NCBI GenBank assembly: GCA_037903355.1
Contig: JBAJFE010000011.1
Span: 939,001 to 1,003,000 of the forward strand
Length of the DNA stretch: 64,000 nucleotides
Direction: 5' to 3'
Source: Trichuris trichiura
Lineage: Eukaryota > Nematoda > Enoplea > Trichinellida > Trichuridae
Positions 47,116-60,100 of the stretch are shown here, piece after piece. The notes below the pieces were generated by a model. It made no database searches and was not told the origin of the DNA. It saw nothing but the letters and a program-made list of their open reading frames with translations. A program made the position numbers and the translations under genes. Every line of letters starts with the position of its first letter. Position 1 is the stretch's first letter.

Positions 47116-50100
47116 AGTGGTTATGCAAGAAGAAGTTAGACTTTCATTTTTTCAGCACGTCCGTCCATGAGCGCAACAAAACCGTTGAACAAATTGTTGT
47201 TGCTGCTGCCAAGCGACCGATTGAAAAATATGTCGATGCAAAACCCGTTTTACGTTCGTTTGACAAATTTAAGTTAAAATGTATCGTTTCAAATGTCCTT
47301 GGGCAAAAGCTTTGACCTTTGCAGCCAAAGCAAAAGCCCAATTTCCGCCCGCTCCGCTATTGGCAGGCAAAATTTTGCATAAAAATAATCATCTCCCAAT
47401 CGGTCATTAGTAGCAATTTGCAAAGGCGATTTTTGTTTGTCAATTTTTATAACTTTCGTTGATTTATAAACCTTTAACGCTAGTCGAACAAACTTGATTG
47501 ATTGTAGTCAATTTGCGAGTAAGAAAAAACACCTGATTTCTTCCTCCTTCCGTTCAAGTTTTCTTCGAGCTTTGAAACAATCGAGCGAGCGCCAGTTTTG
47601 ATTGAACGCCATTCTATTAATAGATGGAAACTTAAAAGTTCTGCACATTTTTACCATTATCATTTACAATTCTGTCAGTCAACAGAACTTGTTTTCCTGG
47701 CAGTGTTATTGTGCTTATGCGTATAACTTAATGATGGCTTGAACATTTATAATTTCTTCAGAGAAAATCGAAATTAGAATAAACTAAGCTTTTCCGACAA
47801 CCTTCTCTCATCGTCAATGTTAAGCATAAAGTGAAATTCCTTTTCTAAGTATAGTACCGGTGATGCAACAATAAATAATCTTTTCTCGTAAAAGAATTGT
47901 GACAGTTCAAGAAATGCCAATGGAAAGCCACTAACATCTGCAGCAATTTTTCTATAGGGTTTTAAAGAAAAGAAAACATAAACAATGAAATAATGGCAGG
48001 ACAATGTTACTGCATAAAAAGTATTAACGGTTTTTCGTATTTGAAGTTACATAAAAGGCGTTAGGCGAACTTTTGTATCACGCACGACCCATCGTTGCCA
48101 GACAAATGAAAGGTGTCAACTGTAGAAATGTATCAGGTGCAATTGCTTTGAACTGTAGTTTAAAAAGTCGAAATAAAACTTGTTCATACACCGCCCACTT
48201 CGAAACGTCCGTCCTATCTGGTACTATTGCTGTTTCGTAGGAAGAAAACAATACTTAGTTTTTCTGCCTCTTAAACGACTTTCATGACGCGAAAATTTCG
48301 CGAGCAGTATCTTTATGCGCAATCTGAAGGGCGACCCCAAAAGACAACGATTTGACACCTGTCTTAGTACCTATTGCTGCCATAAAGGAAGCATTTACGT
48401 ACTATTCGAAAGAGCGTAGAAAGATGATGCAATCGTCCGTAGAAAAAAGTTCAACCTCTCTAGACGTTGCACAACAATTTCAAAGAGAACACTGCTCACA
48501 GGTTCTTCATGACTTCAGGTGGAATAAGAGCTTTAAAAATAGAAGTAATTTGCATAAGCCAGTTTGGTTTAGTTCAATTGCCGATAGTAACGTCAGCTTT
48601 AAAAATTTTATCAAATTAATGCCGAAAGATTAAAAATATTGACAAGTTAGGCAGAGTCATGAAATTTGGGTCTTTCCGTTCCTTTCCTTATTTTCAAATT
48701 TGATACTGTTTTTGTAGTCCCAGTGTCTCTCTCTCTCCATTCCGCATGATAGTCATTGACGTTGCGATTTTTGCTGTATGGCCTTCATTATTATCATATG
48801 TCTATGCTTCCATACCTTATAGCAAAGCGACTTTCTGAAATACCTTTATCTCATTGATATGTATTTGCAACTCGATCGAGTACAAACGAATTCATGTAAT
48901 ACAGGAAGTGACTGTATAAGCTTAAACTTAAAGTTTGGCGTACAAACTTCTCTTATCTTAACATATGGTAGGTTTCATAACTTTACCGAATCGGCGCACA
49001 AATATTTGTCGGAACGAATACTTCCTTCGCAGGTTGCTATGGGTCGCGGAGTTCTCCTTCCGCGAAATGAAAGTCAATATTTATGGCCGAATGCACCTTA
49101 ATGCATACGTGTCAGTTATTTTGACTGTTTCGTAACTTGTCAGAGTGCGATTATGTTATCTTCATAAGCGCTTGCTTCCTTTCGTCGCATTTCCTCTAAT
49201 CGACCGTTCGATTAGGTTGGAGATACAGAGTTTTCAGGAATTTTTCGATAAGCCAATCCTGTCTGTTTGCTTAGCAACTTCAAATTAGCTATTCGAACAT
49301 AAGGCTTCAAAAAAGCTTACTTTTGCCAGCAGAGAAGAGCACTGGCAACTCTAATTTGTCTATTGCGTTTAAGTTTTAAATCTTTCTACATAGGTAATCT
49401 TCAGGTCTTTGGCCAAGATAGAATGTTTGCTTTGGGGTAGAGACAGTTTAGATGTGCTGCAATCGCCCTCCTGTAGTACTCAAAAGGGAACGGATGCGCT
49501 TAAGGCTTTTTAAATATAATTGCTCAATGATAGGGTAAAGCGGTATCTTTGTACGTTCATTACGGCCAGTCGACTTTGGTTGATCTTGTTAAGGCGTGAC
49601 ATGTAGCCTTCGTTTTTCAATTAAGCTTGACGTATGGCAAAAATAATTGAGATTGTCACGCATTTTTGATAAGTACGGCAAATCCGACTTTGTGGCAAGT
49701 TTTTAAATTCAAATCAATGAAAAGTCGATGCTTTGTCCGCTGAGAATCACAGTTTATACGATACTGTTTGCGGAACATTGTTCGGATAAAACTTTTTTCA
49801 TCTAATCGACGTCACTTCACTTCAAGGCGGACGATGCAATAGCAGGTTGAACTTCGAAACCTACAGCTTAAATGAAATGGCCAAATGTCCATCTCCGCTT
49901 TGTAGCAAAAGTATTATGAAAATTAGACTCACTTTTATTTCTCTGAAAAGCATTTTTCTATGCTTTGTTTATTTTTTGAGGTGTAAGATTTGTATGTTGA
50001 AGGCGTCGCAAGAATAGATTTGAGATTTCGTTGGCCATACATAGACTACATTTTTCCTAAGCGTTGTGCTCTACAAATACCTGCTCGCCATAGGCTTAAG

Positions 50101-50883
50101 TGCTAACAGGTAAAAGACATAGTATATCCGTAAGGGGGGATAGATACGAACGTTGTAATAACGATCTGCCCCTATAGACTACCGCTATTCGCGAGCTGCA
50201 GTGACGCTTAGAAGGCTGAACCTTTTTCTCAGTTAATAAACAGAATATGCGCGCTTGAACTGTTAAATGAATGCAGACGTAGGTATTTCAAGTTGCGTCA
50301 TTTTGTAAATACGCTGTCAATTAAAACATTTTAAAATTCTTATTATAATAGTTCCATTTAAATAGAGATTTTTTAATTGTCGATTTTGCTTTGCTTCAGA
50401 TTCCGTAATTCTTCTTCGAATGCTTAACTTAATAGATTTCAAGGGAGCGGACACCATTTGTTCAATGGATGTCTAGACTGTACGAAAGGGGCTTCCATTT
50501 TACTTGTCTTCAGTGGGGGTTAGCTGTGTGCAACTGATCAAACAAAAGAGGTGTGACGGTGCGGGAAACGTTGCAGCCGATACTGGAGCGTTTTAGCTCG
50601 TAGCAATCCAAAAATAAGTGCTATCGTGGGATGAGCCCAGAGCGTCGTCTTTTCTGTCGCGACTTATTCCTATTGGCTTCTACAGGTCGATTGCTGTAAT
50701 GCGATGCGGAAAAATGAGCCTATCGCTTCACTTTCCTTGTTGTTTCGATAGACTTCTCAGCAGTTTGATGTAATGGATTTCGCGCTAATGCTAAGAACTT
50801 TACCATATCCGGTCATCGTCAGTGTTTCCGCAAAACAAATTAAACTCCTTTTCTGGCGGACTGTCCCCACGTGGGACAAAGAG

Positions 50884-50898
50884 ATATATATATATATA
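50884..50898. repeat. short (AT)n microsatellite
   Basis: 15 bp of perfect alternating AT, beyond the Wnt stop codon. Confidence 0.8.
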
Positions 50899-51371
50899 GC
50901 AGCAGTTTACTTTATTCGCTCTACGCAGAATGGCTAGTCATCGTTGAAGAACGACGAAAGCTTGGTACAATTCAGTTGGGGTCGACACGACTTTTCCTCG
51001 TTGTCTGAGAATCGAAAAAGGAAAGGCTAAACGGTGACTGATGCGCTGTCTGGCGCTTGACGGAGATGGATCGAGCGTTGAGGACAATCTACCATTAAAA
51101 TGTTTGAAAATAGAACAAGTCTCTAGGACGGTTCTTTCATTGTCAGATGTCTGCAACGGTGTGTCCATTCCATCGCTTGGAGATCATCGGCCTAGCAAAA
51201 TAGGCAATCAGCTGACGCACCACGTGGGATATCCTTTGCGTCATGGATGTTGGCTTGGTAAATCGATCTCGGTCGACTGGTCGTTGAACAGTTGAACTCC
51301 CTAGGCATGCGGCAGTACTTAAAGTGATCGGTTCGGGACAAGGAAGTGAGCATTGAGAAAGAGACAAAGAC

Positions 51372-51395
51372 AGAGAGAGAGAGAGAGAGAGAGAG
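51372..51395. repeat. (AG)12 microsatellite in the Wnt 3' region
   Basis: 24 bp of perfect AG repeat (CT on the Wnt strand), about 100 bp past the Wnt stop codon. Impure AG-rich sequence continues to about 51415. Confidence 0.85.
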
Positions 51396-51497
51396 GAGGG
51401 AAGAGAGAGAAAGAGAACAAAAAACGCCCCTTCCTCCGAGTAGCGTATATACACTCCGAAGCTAAAATGGGGGGTAGGGAACCAGCTTGGGCCGGTA

Positions 51498-53066
51498 TCA
51501 CTTGCACGTATGGACCTCAATTTTGCTTTGACAAGTTTTACACGCCACCCGGCAACACCAGACGAATTTGCACTCGCATTTTTCCAACTTCACTCTTTTG
51601 AAAGTATTGTATCCTCGACCGCAGCAAAGAAGTTCGCAAGACTCCATGCCTTGCCCGTTGCGATCGCATTCCCGTCCTTCCGTACCGGCAGTGCCGGTCT
51701 TCTCGTCGTAGCTGCAATAGTCAGGCGGGTCGTCCAAGTAGACGAGATCCATTTGCGCGGCTCTTCTTTTCTTGTCATTCTTGACGAGTTGAAGATTACC
51801 TCGTCGGTTGATCTTTACTCGTACGGCCGAGTCGTAACGATCCAACAGGATTTCTCCCAATTCTCGAATGCTGGGAGCTTGTTTCCAACAGGTTTTCAAG
51901 CTGCACGAGCCGCTGACGCCGTGGCATTTGCACGTCACCCTCGATTTGCGCTTAATCACCTAAGCAAATAAAAGCTGTCCTCTACCGTCGACCAAAGATG
52001 AACTGGACAGAAAGAGGGATGGTTACCTTCCTGCCGACTTCGTTGTTCCATCGGTTCATCAACGATTTGGCGTATTCTTTCGTATGTCGCGGATAGTCGC
52101 GTTCACGTTCGCATATGTCGATGAAATTTTGCGTAAACTGACATCCGTAGTGGATGTTGTCCCCGCATCCTCCCCAAACCCAGGAACGCTGCAGGTCGGG
52201 TGGTCGCTTCTCTTGGTTGCAACCGCAGCTGCTGAGAAGACCAAGCCGGCAGGTACGACTGATTTCGTGCGCAACGCCAGCCGAAAGCATGGCATAAGTG
52301 AAGGCCGCTTCCGGGGTGCCTAAGGCACACCACCTTTGTTCGGCATGGGCTGTAAATACCACTGAGGTGCACTTTACCTAGGGATAGCGTTGGCCTGACC
52401 GTCATTTTGGTGCTCACGTTGGAACAATTCCATCGACGGTACCTGAATTGCCATTGACACTCGTCGATCGCGTTTTTAACACCAAAACCGACAACGGGCA
52501 TATGGTCAAGAAAGAGTTCGCAGATGCGCGCTTGACCAGGGCTCAGTTCTTCCAGCTGATCGCATAAAGGTCGATGATTGAACGGTGCGGACAATTGTGG
52601 TTTGTCCGTATGTTCCTCCTTTGGCGAGTGAATCGACAGCTGAGCTATCATGGACCTGTAAAAAAAAGATAAAGTAGTTAACTCTTCTGTATGCGACTAA
52701 CGGCGTATCAACAATTGCAGCACGTTCAGTCAGCTCCCTCTCTCTCTTTTGTCTTTGAAACGAACTTGAACCCCCGGGCTTTGCCCGTTTGGAAAACTGG
52801 CTTAAAAGCTGAGAAGAACAATTGCACCTGAAAGTTTTTTTCCATTCGTCTACGTGTAGACCGACAACGTCTTGTGTTGTTGTGCGCCGAGTTGGAAAAG
52901 TGCTGCGCGTTCAATGTGGGAGGAGCAAGGAGCTACTAAAAAAGATAACGTACCACCAAGCCGTTGCGCCGACTAGTTGTTGCTTCTGGAGCAAAATTGC
53001 GCATAGGAGAAAGGTGGCTGGCAGAATGACCGTTGAATGAATTGTCGACCACTGATCATCCGGCAT
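51498..53066 (-). CDS. WNT5: Wnt-5-like secreted signalling protein
   Basis: Four exons (53066-52954, 52655-52378, 52319-52027, 51959-51498) give 381 residues. An in-frame stop just upstream fixes the start at 53066. A hydrophobic signal (STVILPATFLLCAILL, about residues 11-26) is followed by ATAWWSM, as in Wnt-5 proteins. The Wnt pattern is complete: PLCDQLEELSPGQARICELF, ECQWQFRYRRWNC, SRTCRLGLLSSCGC, WVWGGCGDN, the palmitoleoylation motif CHGVSGSCSLKTCW, CELLCCGRGYNTF and the terminal CKFVWCCRVACKTC...HTCK. The second segment and the DPPDYC region fit the Wnt-5 subfamily best, which typically signals through Frizzled/ROR/Ryk in planar polarity and axon guidance. The subfamily is less certain than the family. 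Confidence 0.93.
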
Positions 53067-56000
53067 TGCGGACAACCATCACGCAACCAAAAAGGTATCT
53101 AAATGCAAATAAGTCCAGCGCTGTTCGGCTACCGCCATGGATATATGGCCTCTAATAAATGGCGCCGTTTGATCCAATGAGCGAACAGAGGAGGGAGAGA
53201 GAAAGAGGAGAGTCAATTTCGAAGCGAGCGAATAGGGGGCCAAAAAGGCTGATGTCTAATGCTTAATGCAGTTGGCCGCCTCTTGCGACTACACAATATT
53301 GACATTGATAGATGAGGTTACCGGCGGAAAAACATTGTAGTCCACGTGGAGAAGACGGAGGCACACAGTACAGAGCGGTCAGATCGAGACGGTCGATCGG
53401 GTCATGTCCCGTGTGCGATAACGACTGGTCAAGGCGGTCACGTGGATGGAGATTAGTAATGGTCATCGGTCACCTCTGCACCTCAAATTTTACCAGGATT
53501 GCCTCCGCCTTTCTCAGCTTATGGATAACGACCTCCGCGCGGCGGTACGCAGAGGCCACTTTCAGCGATGCTACTTACCCTTTAGCATTGGACGTCTGCT
53601 TTTTGTCGTTATACCCCGCCTTTCAAGGCGCAAGTGGGCATCGCTAGCCTAAAAGCGGAGAGCAACACTCAAATGAAGGCGAAGATTATCACTTGAGCAA
53701 TGTGACATCCCGACGATCATCGCCAGTAACCGATAGGCAAATATTTGGCAAACGGTACCGACCCGTGTGACACCAGCGAGTCCAGTGCAAACAGCCTTGT
53801 TATTTCGCCAGCTCGAAGTCGCGATGCGTATGAAAGAGAGAAAGAGATAAGCTGAGGTTGGAAACGAAGATTGAATGGTCGATACGTTGCGAAATCCTCC
53901 GTAGTTTTCCATTGATAATTTCCTGCGCAGCGTATCTTTTTTTTTGGTTGTCTTGGCGGGCCATTGTCTCTTTAGAACATTGGCTCTTAGCACGTCCACT
54001 GGCGGTCAAATATGGCAAATTTGTTGTGGTCTTCGCATTGTCATCTTTGTTGTCCCGAATTCGCAAGGTACACTTCGCATAAAGCGACTTTGGATGATGG
54101 GAGTGGCTTCTCTCTTCAAATATTCTTACGTATTTGGCTAGTGCGTTTTCAAAAGTCCCGCAAACTCGGCAGGCGTTCAAGAACGTTTTCGAAAAGCGTT
54201 GCCTTATTAGGCTTGGTGCTTGCGGGTTGAATTGATGCTCCATAAAACAAAACTAACCATTGGAACGTTAGTTTCTCGTTTCCGTCGGACATTGAAATTC
54301 TCACCGCTTACATCGTTCATCGACTTTTAGAAAACTCGAAAAAATACAAATCGTTGCGCCGACGAGCTCTGATTCATCCCAGTCTTATGGACGAGTTTGA
54401 AAAAAAAATTACTCAGCGTTTTTTGTAGGGAAACTCACTGCTATTGCTTACAGCGTCAGCGGCTATTCCTTGACAAGTACTGAAGAGTGAGATATGCTTG
54501 TGTTCAGCGGGCAAATCTTGCCAACTTATGCGGACTGGTTGGAAAGAGGAAAAGATTAATGTTTTTTCGGATCGTTCGATCCTTTGATGAATTGTCCGTC
54601 GACTGGCCAGTCAAATTCAGCAGGGAAATGTGCGCTTCACTGACCCGCAATGTAGAAGCGATCGGTGTCATTGGCGACCCAGTTGTGTCAAGATAAAAAA
54701 GAAAGCGATTTGTTCGCGCTGGATATTTTATATTGGCACTGCTACAAGCAGGCAGGCGTTCGCTGGCAGCAACATTCTTGTTGAAATATTTCGCCCCATC
54801 ACACACTCGAAAGGAATGGCTGCTTGTTAGCACAACGCGAAAGTTTCGTTGCTTTTCTAAGCGTCTCGTTTGTCACGACTTTTTGTTCCACCATGTTGCA
54901 TAGAATTATATACTCGTCAAGGGAGCAATACGCGACTTGTAGGATCGTAGTTTTTCACTATCCATCTTCCAAAAAAAAGAGTCCTTTCAACGACTACACT
55001 AAGAAGTTGTTTGCGCCCCCAAAAAGTTCCCTTTTTCTCGAGCTGGCATACCCGACGTTTCAAAAGTGACTATGGTTTGCCTACATCTGCGCAGAGCTTC
55101 ATAGGAACTATTTAGGTTACCAAAAAGGTCAGCATTTCCGGCCAAAGCACAATGCGTCATTTTGCAGTTGGCGCAAACTAAAAAAATGCGCTCAACTCAT
55201 CCGTGCACGGTGAATAATACCGAAGGAACGACAGCCCTTGTTAACGGCAGAAATGGCTGCATTCTTGCGCGCGAGAGAGTTCGTATGACGAACTATTTTT
55301 AGCATCCAACTGTTGCTTTTGTAAATTCTTACAGTTTTACGGTATCTTAATGTTCTTCTTGTAAGCATACCTGAAATGCTTAGCTGTGTCGACCTGACTC
55401 CAAACAAACTTCAAGCGAACTATATTTAGCTCCACTGTACATATGCCAAGCGCGGAAACAGGAGTGAGATAGGCGAATTACGCAAGCTATCTATCTTCCT
55501 CTCATCTTTTCGTCTCGATAGTTTTTTTTACGCTTGACGAATTTAAATTCAAATTTGACCTAGCGCGCCGTTTAAAAAGCTACCTACTGGCGAGCAGCAT
55601 TCTTTTGTCATTATTTGAGAAACGTCTTCTCGTAGCAACTAGATGATGACGCCATGAAAGTACGTTTAGCCCGAACAATTTTGCTGACCATTTAAGGAAT
55701 TGACGAACGTGCATACCATTAATGGCTTTCAAAGTTTTTCAAACTTTCAGGATGATTTACGGCGACCGTTGGCGCTTACTTTTTTTTATACCTTCTCACT
55801 ACTTGAATTCCCTCGCGCGCGCAACTGAAAGCATCCTTTGGCGAACGGTAAAAAAAATTGCATGCAAACAAAGCTGCGCTACAGCGTTGCTTCACTTTTG
55901 CAACAATCGCCATGCAGCAAACCATGTTCGGCGTTTCAAACCGTTTTCATTAGAATAGTTGTTGTTGCCTTTATCAAAAGTGCTTTTAGCATAGCGGATA

Positions 56001-57137
56001 CTTCGCGCGTCCCACCGCGCTCCGCTTGTTGGCTTAATGCTTTTCCTGTAAAAGCTGCGCGGGTACGCCGTCCTTCCCTATGTAATAAACGTAGCACTTA
56101 AAAGTCAATTCACTCTTGGCGGCAATTGCTTTGTCGTTTTCAAAGCCAAGGCCATAAGCGACGTCGTGTCGGTCTCGTGAAGTGGAGAGTCCATTTTTTC
56201 CTTAAACGCTCGTATTTGAAACCTGTTTCTGCTGGTAAATTCAACCGCTCAAAGTCGGCAGGCCCAATAATAGCTGATACAAGTAGACTTGCCGCTTCTT
56301 TCCAAACTTGGTCGGTAGTACGTATACTTTGTTCAACCTTCAAAGGCGAAAGGTAAGTCAACATGTTTCGTCGTTTTAAGCAGCAAAGTGCATGCGTACT
56401 TTGCCTTTTTTTTCCTTCTCGATTTTGTGTGCGATCTAGACGTTCCATTCCGCTTGATTTCGCGCCAATTTGGCAAATGCCTTTTGGTCGTCGCAAGCGC
56501 AAGATGTTATTTTCCGTTCAGTCCAATTAGGGTGCAATAGCAAACTTATTTGCGTTGTTGCGGTCAGCAGGATATTGGAATTGGCAGCTCGTGTTGACGT
56601 ATACCTTTTGAAGCATACAAGACGAGTTCAAGGTGGTTACGTCGCCGCCGATTGACGCGCGTCGCTGAAATGTAACCGAAATGTTCAGACCGTCAAACAC
56701 GCGACGGGGAATCTTAAACTTTCCCTGTAAGGTGACTGCCTAAATAGGCGCCCTATTATTCGTACCATATAGTCTTCTCCGCTATGGTTGCTGATAGTAG
56801 TAGCGTTGTTATCAGTTCACTGGCAAAATCGTTCTCTGACTAATCGGTAGGTTAGTTTAAAATGCGATAAGGCATTTTTGCTGTAAACTCCGTGTTGCAG
56901 GCGCGCTTGGTGGTGACAAGTCATTGCCACTGCCAGACGACTGCCCATTTGGAACAACGCAACCAAGAGCCTATTGGTCCATTTGTAGCACCGTTTTCAG
57001 TAGCCATAGCTGCTGCTGTCCGCTATCGCGCGCGATACAGCGATCGACAACAGTAGGCCTGTTTCGGTTGTTCACTTGCGCGTCAAACGTTTGACTGTTT
57101 GAGTATAGGCTGGTAGAGCTTAAATTCGCTATTCGCT
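53067..57137. promoter_or_regulatory. 4-kb divergent region between Wnt and filamin
   Basis: The two genes are head to head, so promoters or 5' leader exons for both should be here. I see no coding sequence: open frames at 53800-54243 and 56140-56502 (both minus) show no family pattern. AG-rich patches occur near 53190-53215. No specific binding sites are claimed. Confidence 0.35.
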
Positions 57138-60100
57138 ATGAACAGTAGCGCGTTTACGAACGACAGCGGCATCGACGATTCCCAGCTGTACCTGCAACCG
57201 CAGGAGTATGTTGGATGGAAGCGAATTCAGCAAAATACCTTCACAAGATGGGTCAACGAGCATTTGCGAAATGTGCAAATGCGTGTGGATAATCTTGAAA
57301 CGGATCTGACTGATGGGCTCATTCTAATCAAATTGGTCGAAATACTATCGAAGAAGAAGTTACCTCGGCACAACGCTAAGCCAACGTTCCGTTCCCAAAA
57401 GTTGGAGAACGTCTCGGTTGCATTGACTTTTTTGTCCAATGTCGAAGGCATCAAGCTGGTCAACATAGGTGAGTGAGCGACCTTTTTTTTATCATAATTA
57501 CTTGTCTGGTTGAAAAATGTCCCATTAGAGCTTTTCCGTTGCAGAGTTTCCTATTTTTGTCAGTTGGCAACCGCGTAGGCGTAGGTGTAGCTGCGTTGCA
57601 AAAATATGCGCATGTCAGGCCCTGAGCTGACCAATGAAAAAGTGCAAAACTGTCAACATGGCATGCAAGAACTTTTTACACCTCTATTAGCCCATTTAGA
57701 GCAACCCTTCGATACGAGTGTTTAAGCGGTGGTTTCGTTGCGTCCTTCAAAGCGATCCTACATCTATTGCCCTGATGGACGATACGACGGTTGAAGGACG
57801 CACGTTGACACGATTCTGTGTCAACGACAATTTGTCGTCTCCTAATAAGATCAAGTCGAAAAGATGCAGGCTTTTTAAGCGTCTATTCTAGACGCGTTTT
57901 GTTGTTGTAAAGGGTGCCTTTTCATCAGTCCGCTCGCGTTAAAATTTCCTTCGCAGCTTGCTGTTGTACGCGCGGATAGGCGCAATGGGTGAAAACAGCT
58001 CTAAGCGGTGACCAGGTTTTTCTACGACTCCGTCAGCTGCGTATAATTTGTTTATTCAGCATTGGCATTTAATTCTCGCTAGGGACGACGCGTTGCAATA
58101 GCGATTCAGAGAGTTCAATGTCGGAGGGTAAAGAGACGACAGTTTTTGCATATTTTTCGCACCGGATACGTAGTCCGGTTTCATAGAGGGGCTCGCAGTG
58201 TCGGCAATCTCTTTCACTTAAGCGAACGGCAGTCTTGAAAGCGGCGTTGCAATGCGATAGCATTGTTTGAAAGGCGACCGGTAAAAACGTGGCAAACGTT
58301 CGTCTCTCTACGAATAGTTTATTCACAGATCGATTGTTTCGCTTTGGCTTGTTGGGCGCGTGCATGATTTGCTGTGGAAAAAATGTTACTGTTCAAAGCC
58401 CACCTCGTAAAATGCTTGCTTCGAATCGCATTTTGTTTGTTCTGTTCGTTAACACGTCATTCATTCGCATATGCAGTCGACAGTTCCAACGAGTCGGCAA
58501 AGCACGCCCCTTTTCGCTCGGCTTGAATGTAATTGGCGTTCAGCAGCTCGTACGCGTATACAATAATAAGAGCATTCTTAGTTCTTCCGTGTAAGCACAT
58601 TAAAAGAGAGTAACAACACTGCTGGCTGTTTACGACTTTTTATGTACGATATTCCTGTTGGCAGCTTTTGTAATTGCGTAGTTTTTGATGGGCGAATCGG
58701 AACCCGCCAGCGCTGTCCCAGAAGTTTCCCAGAAGCTTTGGGTTGAGATTGACTTGTAAGCTTAAAAAAGAAGATTAGCTTGGTATACACGGGTGTGTCA
58801 GACGGGTCGTTTGCGAATTTACGGAGGGCGTTCTGTACCACATACGGTTGCCACCCGTTTAGTTTTTATAAATCCTTTTTTTTAATTAAGGTGCTTTCTA
58901 GGCTTGCCTCGCTTCATCTGCTGATAAAGCAGAAACGCGGCTAAGCGTGAGGCTGCAGCTCAAAAGTGGCGCGAAACTTCAAACGGAGGTCTCCATTCTT
59001 TTCGAAACTGGTTTCATTCAGTCGGCAAGAAACGCGAGAAGGCATAAAAAATAAGAAATAGAAAATAGATATAATAGGATGAAATTGAGTTAACATAAAA
59101 ATCGTCAACGGGTACAAGCTGCATCCGGAAAAAATTTTTATTGAGTTCTTTAACCCAACTGCGCCATGGCTAACCAATGGTCGCGGTGAAGTTTAGCAAA
59201 TGAGAGATAAAAGCAGTAGACTAAGAAGGTTAAAAGAGGTGAAACGTAGTTCGTTTCGCTGATGGCGCACGAATACATTTTTATGTAAATTCTTAAATGG
59301 CCGAAATCCGTTCTAGAAGAAGTGAAATAAAATAAGATGTAAGAAAGTGTGGCTTCCATTTTTTACTTTCCAATTTCTCCGCCTTTCAGTGTCGTCTTCA
59401 CGCGGTGAGGTCGTAAGGCGCTTCCCGTATCGCTTCCTGGATGTTGTACTGCTTAGAATACTGTTTTGCTTAAATATGTTGGAACAGCAATAATCGGACA
59501 AAATATGTATTTACACTGTCCCTGTGGCAAACAGTGCGCAATCTGTTGCATACCAATTTGCATAATTCAGATATGTTAAGTTGATGTTGCGCGGTAGAAA
59601 ATTCCATTTATAGTTGGAGGTGCATCATTCTTAACAGCTGTTCTAATGCAAGTTCGCGTTCATAACATTGCTTTATTAATGTATTTTGTTTATTCGGTTG
59701 GGCTTCAAACGGAAGTCGAAAGAATTCAGGTCATTATTAGTCCGGTTGGTGAACCACAGAATGTAAGTAAACAAGTGCTGCCATTGCTTGTTTCATCATT
59801 GAACGGCCTTTATGTCTAGTTCACAGAGACATGAAAATTCCTATACACTGTTTGAAAAGTTAAGATTTTTTGCCGCTTCAATATAGCGGGTTTAATTGTT
59901 GCGTCGTCATTCCGCTGAAAGTACATGCGTTAATAGGAGGTATTGATTTCGAATGAATAAAGCTTCCTCATTCGGTCAAACAGGATTTGCATAACGCGGG
60001 AATATACCTTGCTTTAGGCTGCCCTAGCTTTTACTCGGAAAATTTCGTTATGGCAAGTTTTGTTCTGTCACTTTCTTAAGCTGAAAAGTAAATTTGAATA

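Larger units (their letters stand above)
47116..51497. other. 4.4-kb gene-poor stretch downstream of Wnt
   Basis: No convincing gene. A 93-residue plus-strand frame at 48352-48633 has no family resemblance. The plus strand is T-rich over A. The right end contains the Wnt 3' UTR with dinucleotide repeats. Confidence 0.35.

Noticed and set aside
48352..48633. 93-residue plus-strand frame as a gene
   Set aside because: It does not start with ATG, has no family pattern, and lies in a T-rich stretch with nothing to splice to.
51372..51395. (AG)n tract as part of a coding exon
   Set aside because: It lies after the Wnt stop and translates only to Ser-Leu or Arg-Glu repeats.
53800..54243. 147-residue minus-strand frame upstream of Wnt
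   Set aside because: Composition is random, it ends in Ser-Leu runs from a CT repeat, and no splice partner or family pattern was found.
56140..56502. 120-residue minus-strand frame between Wnt and filamin
   Set aside because: Arg-rich random translation without recognisable domain or consistent splice sites.
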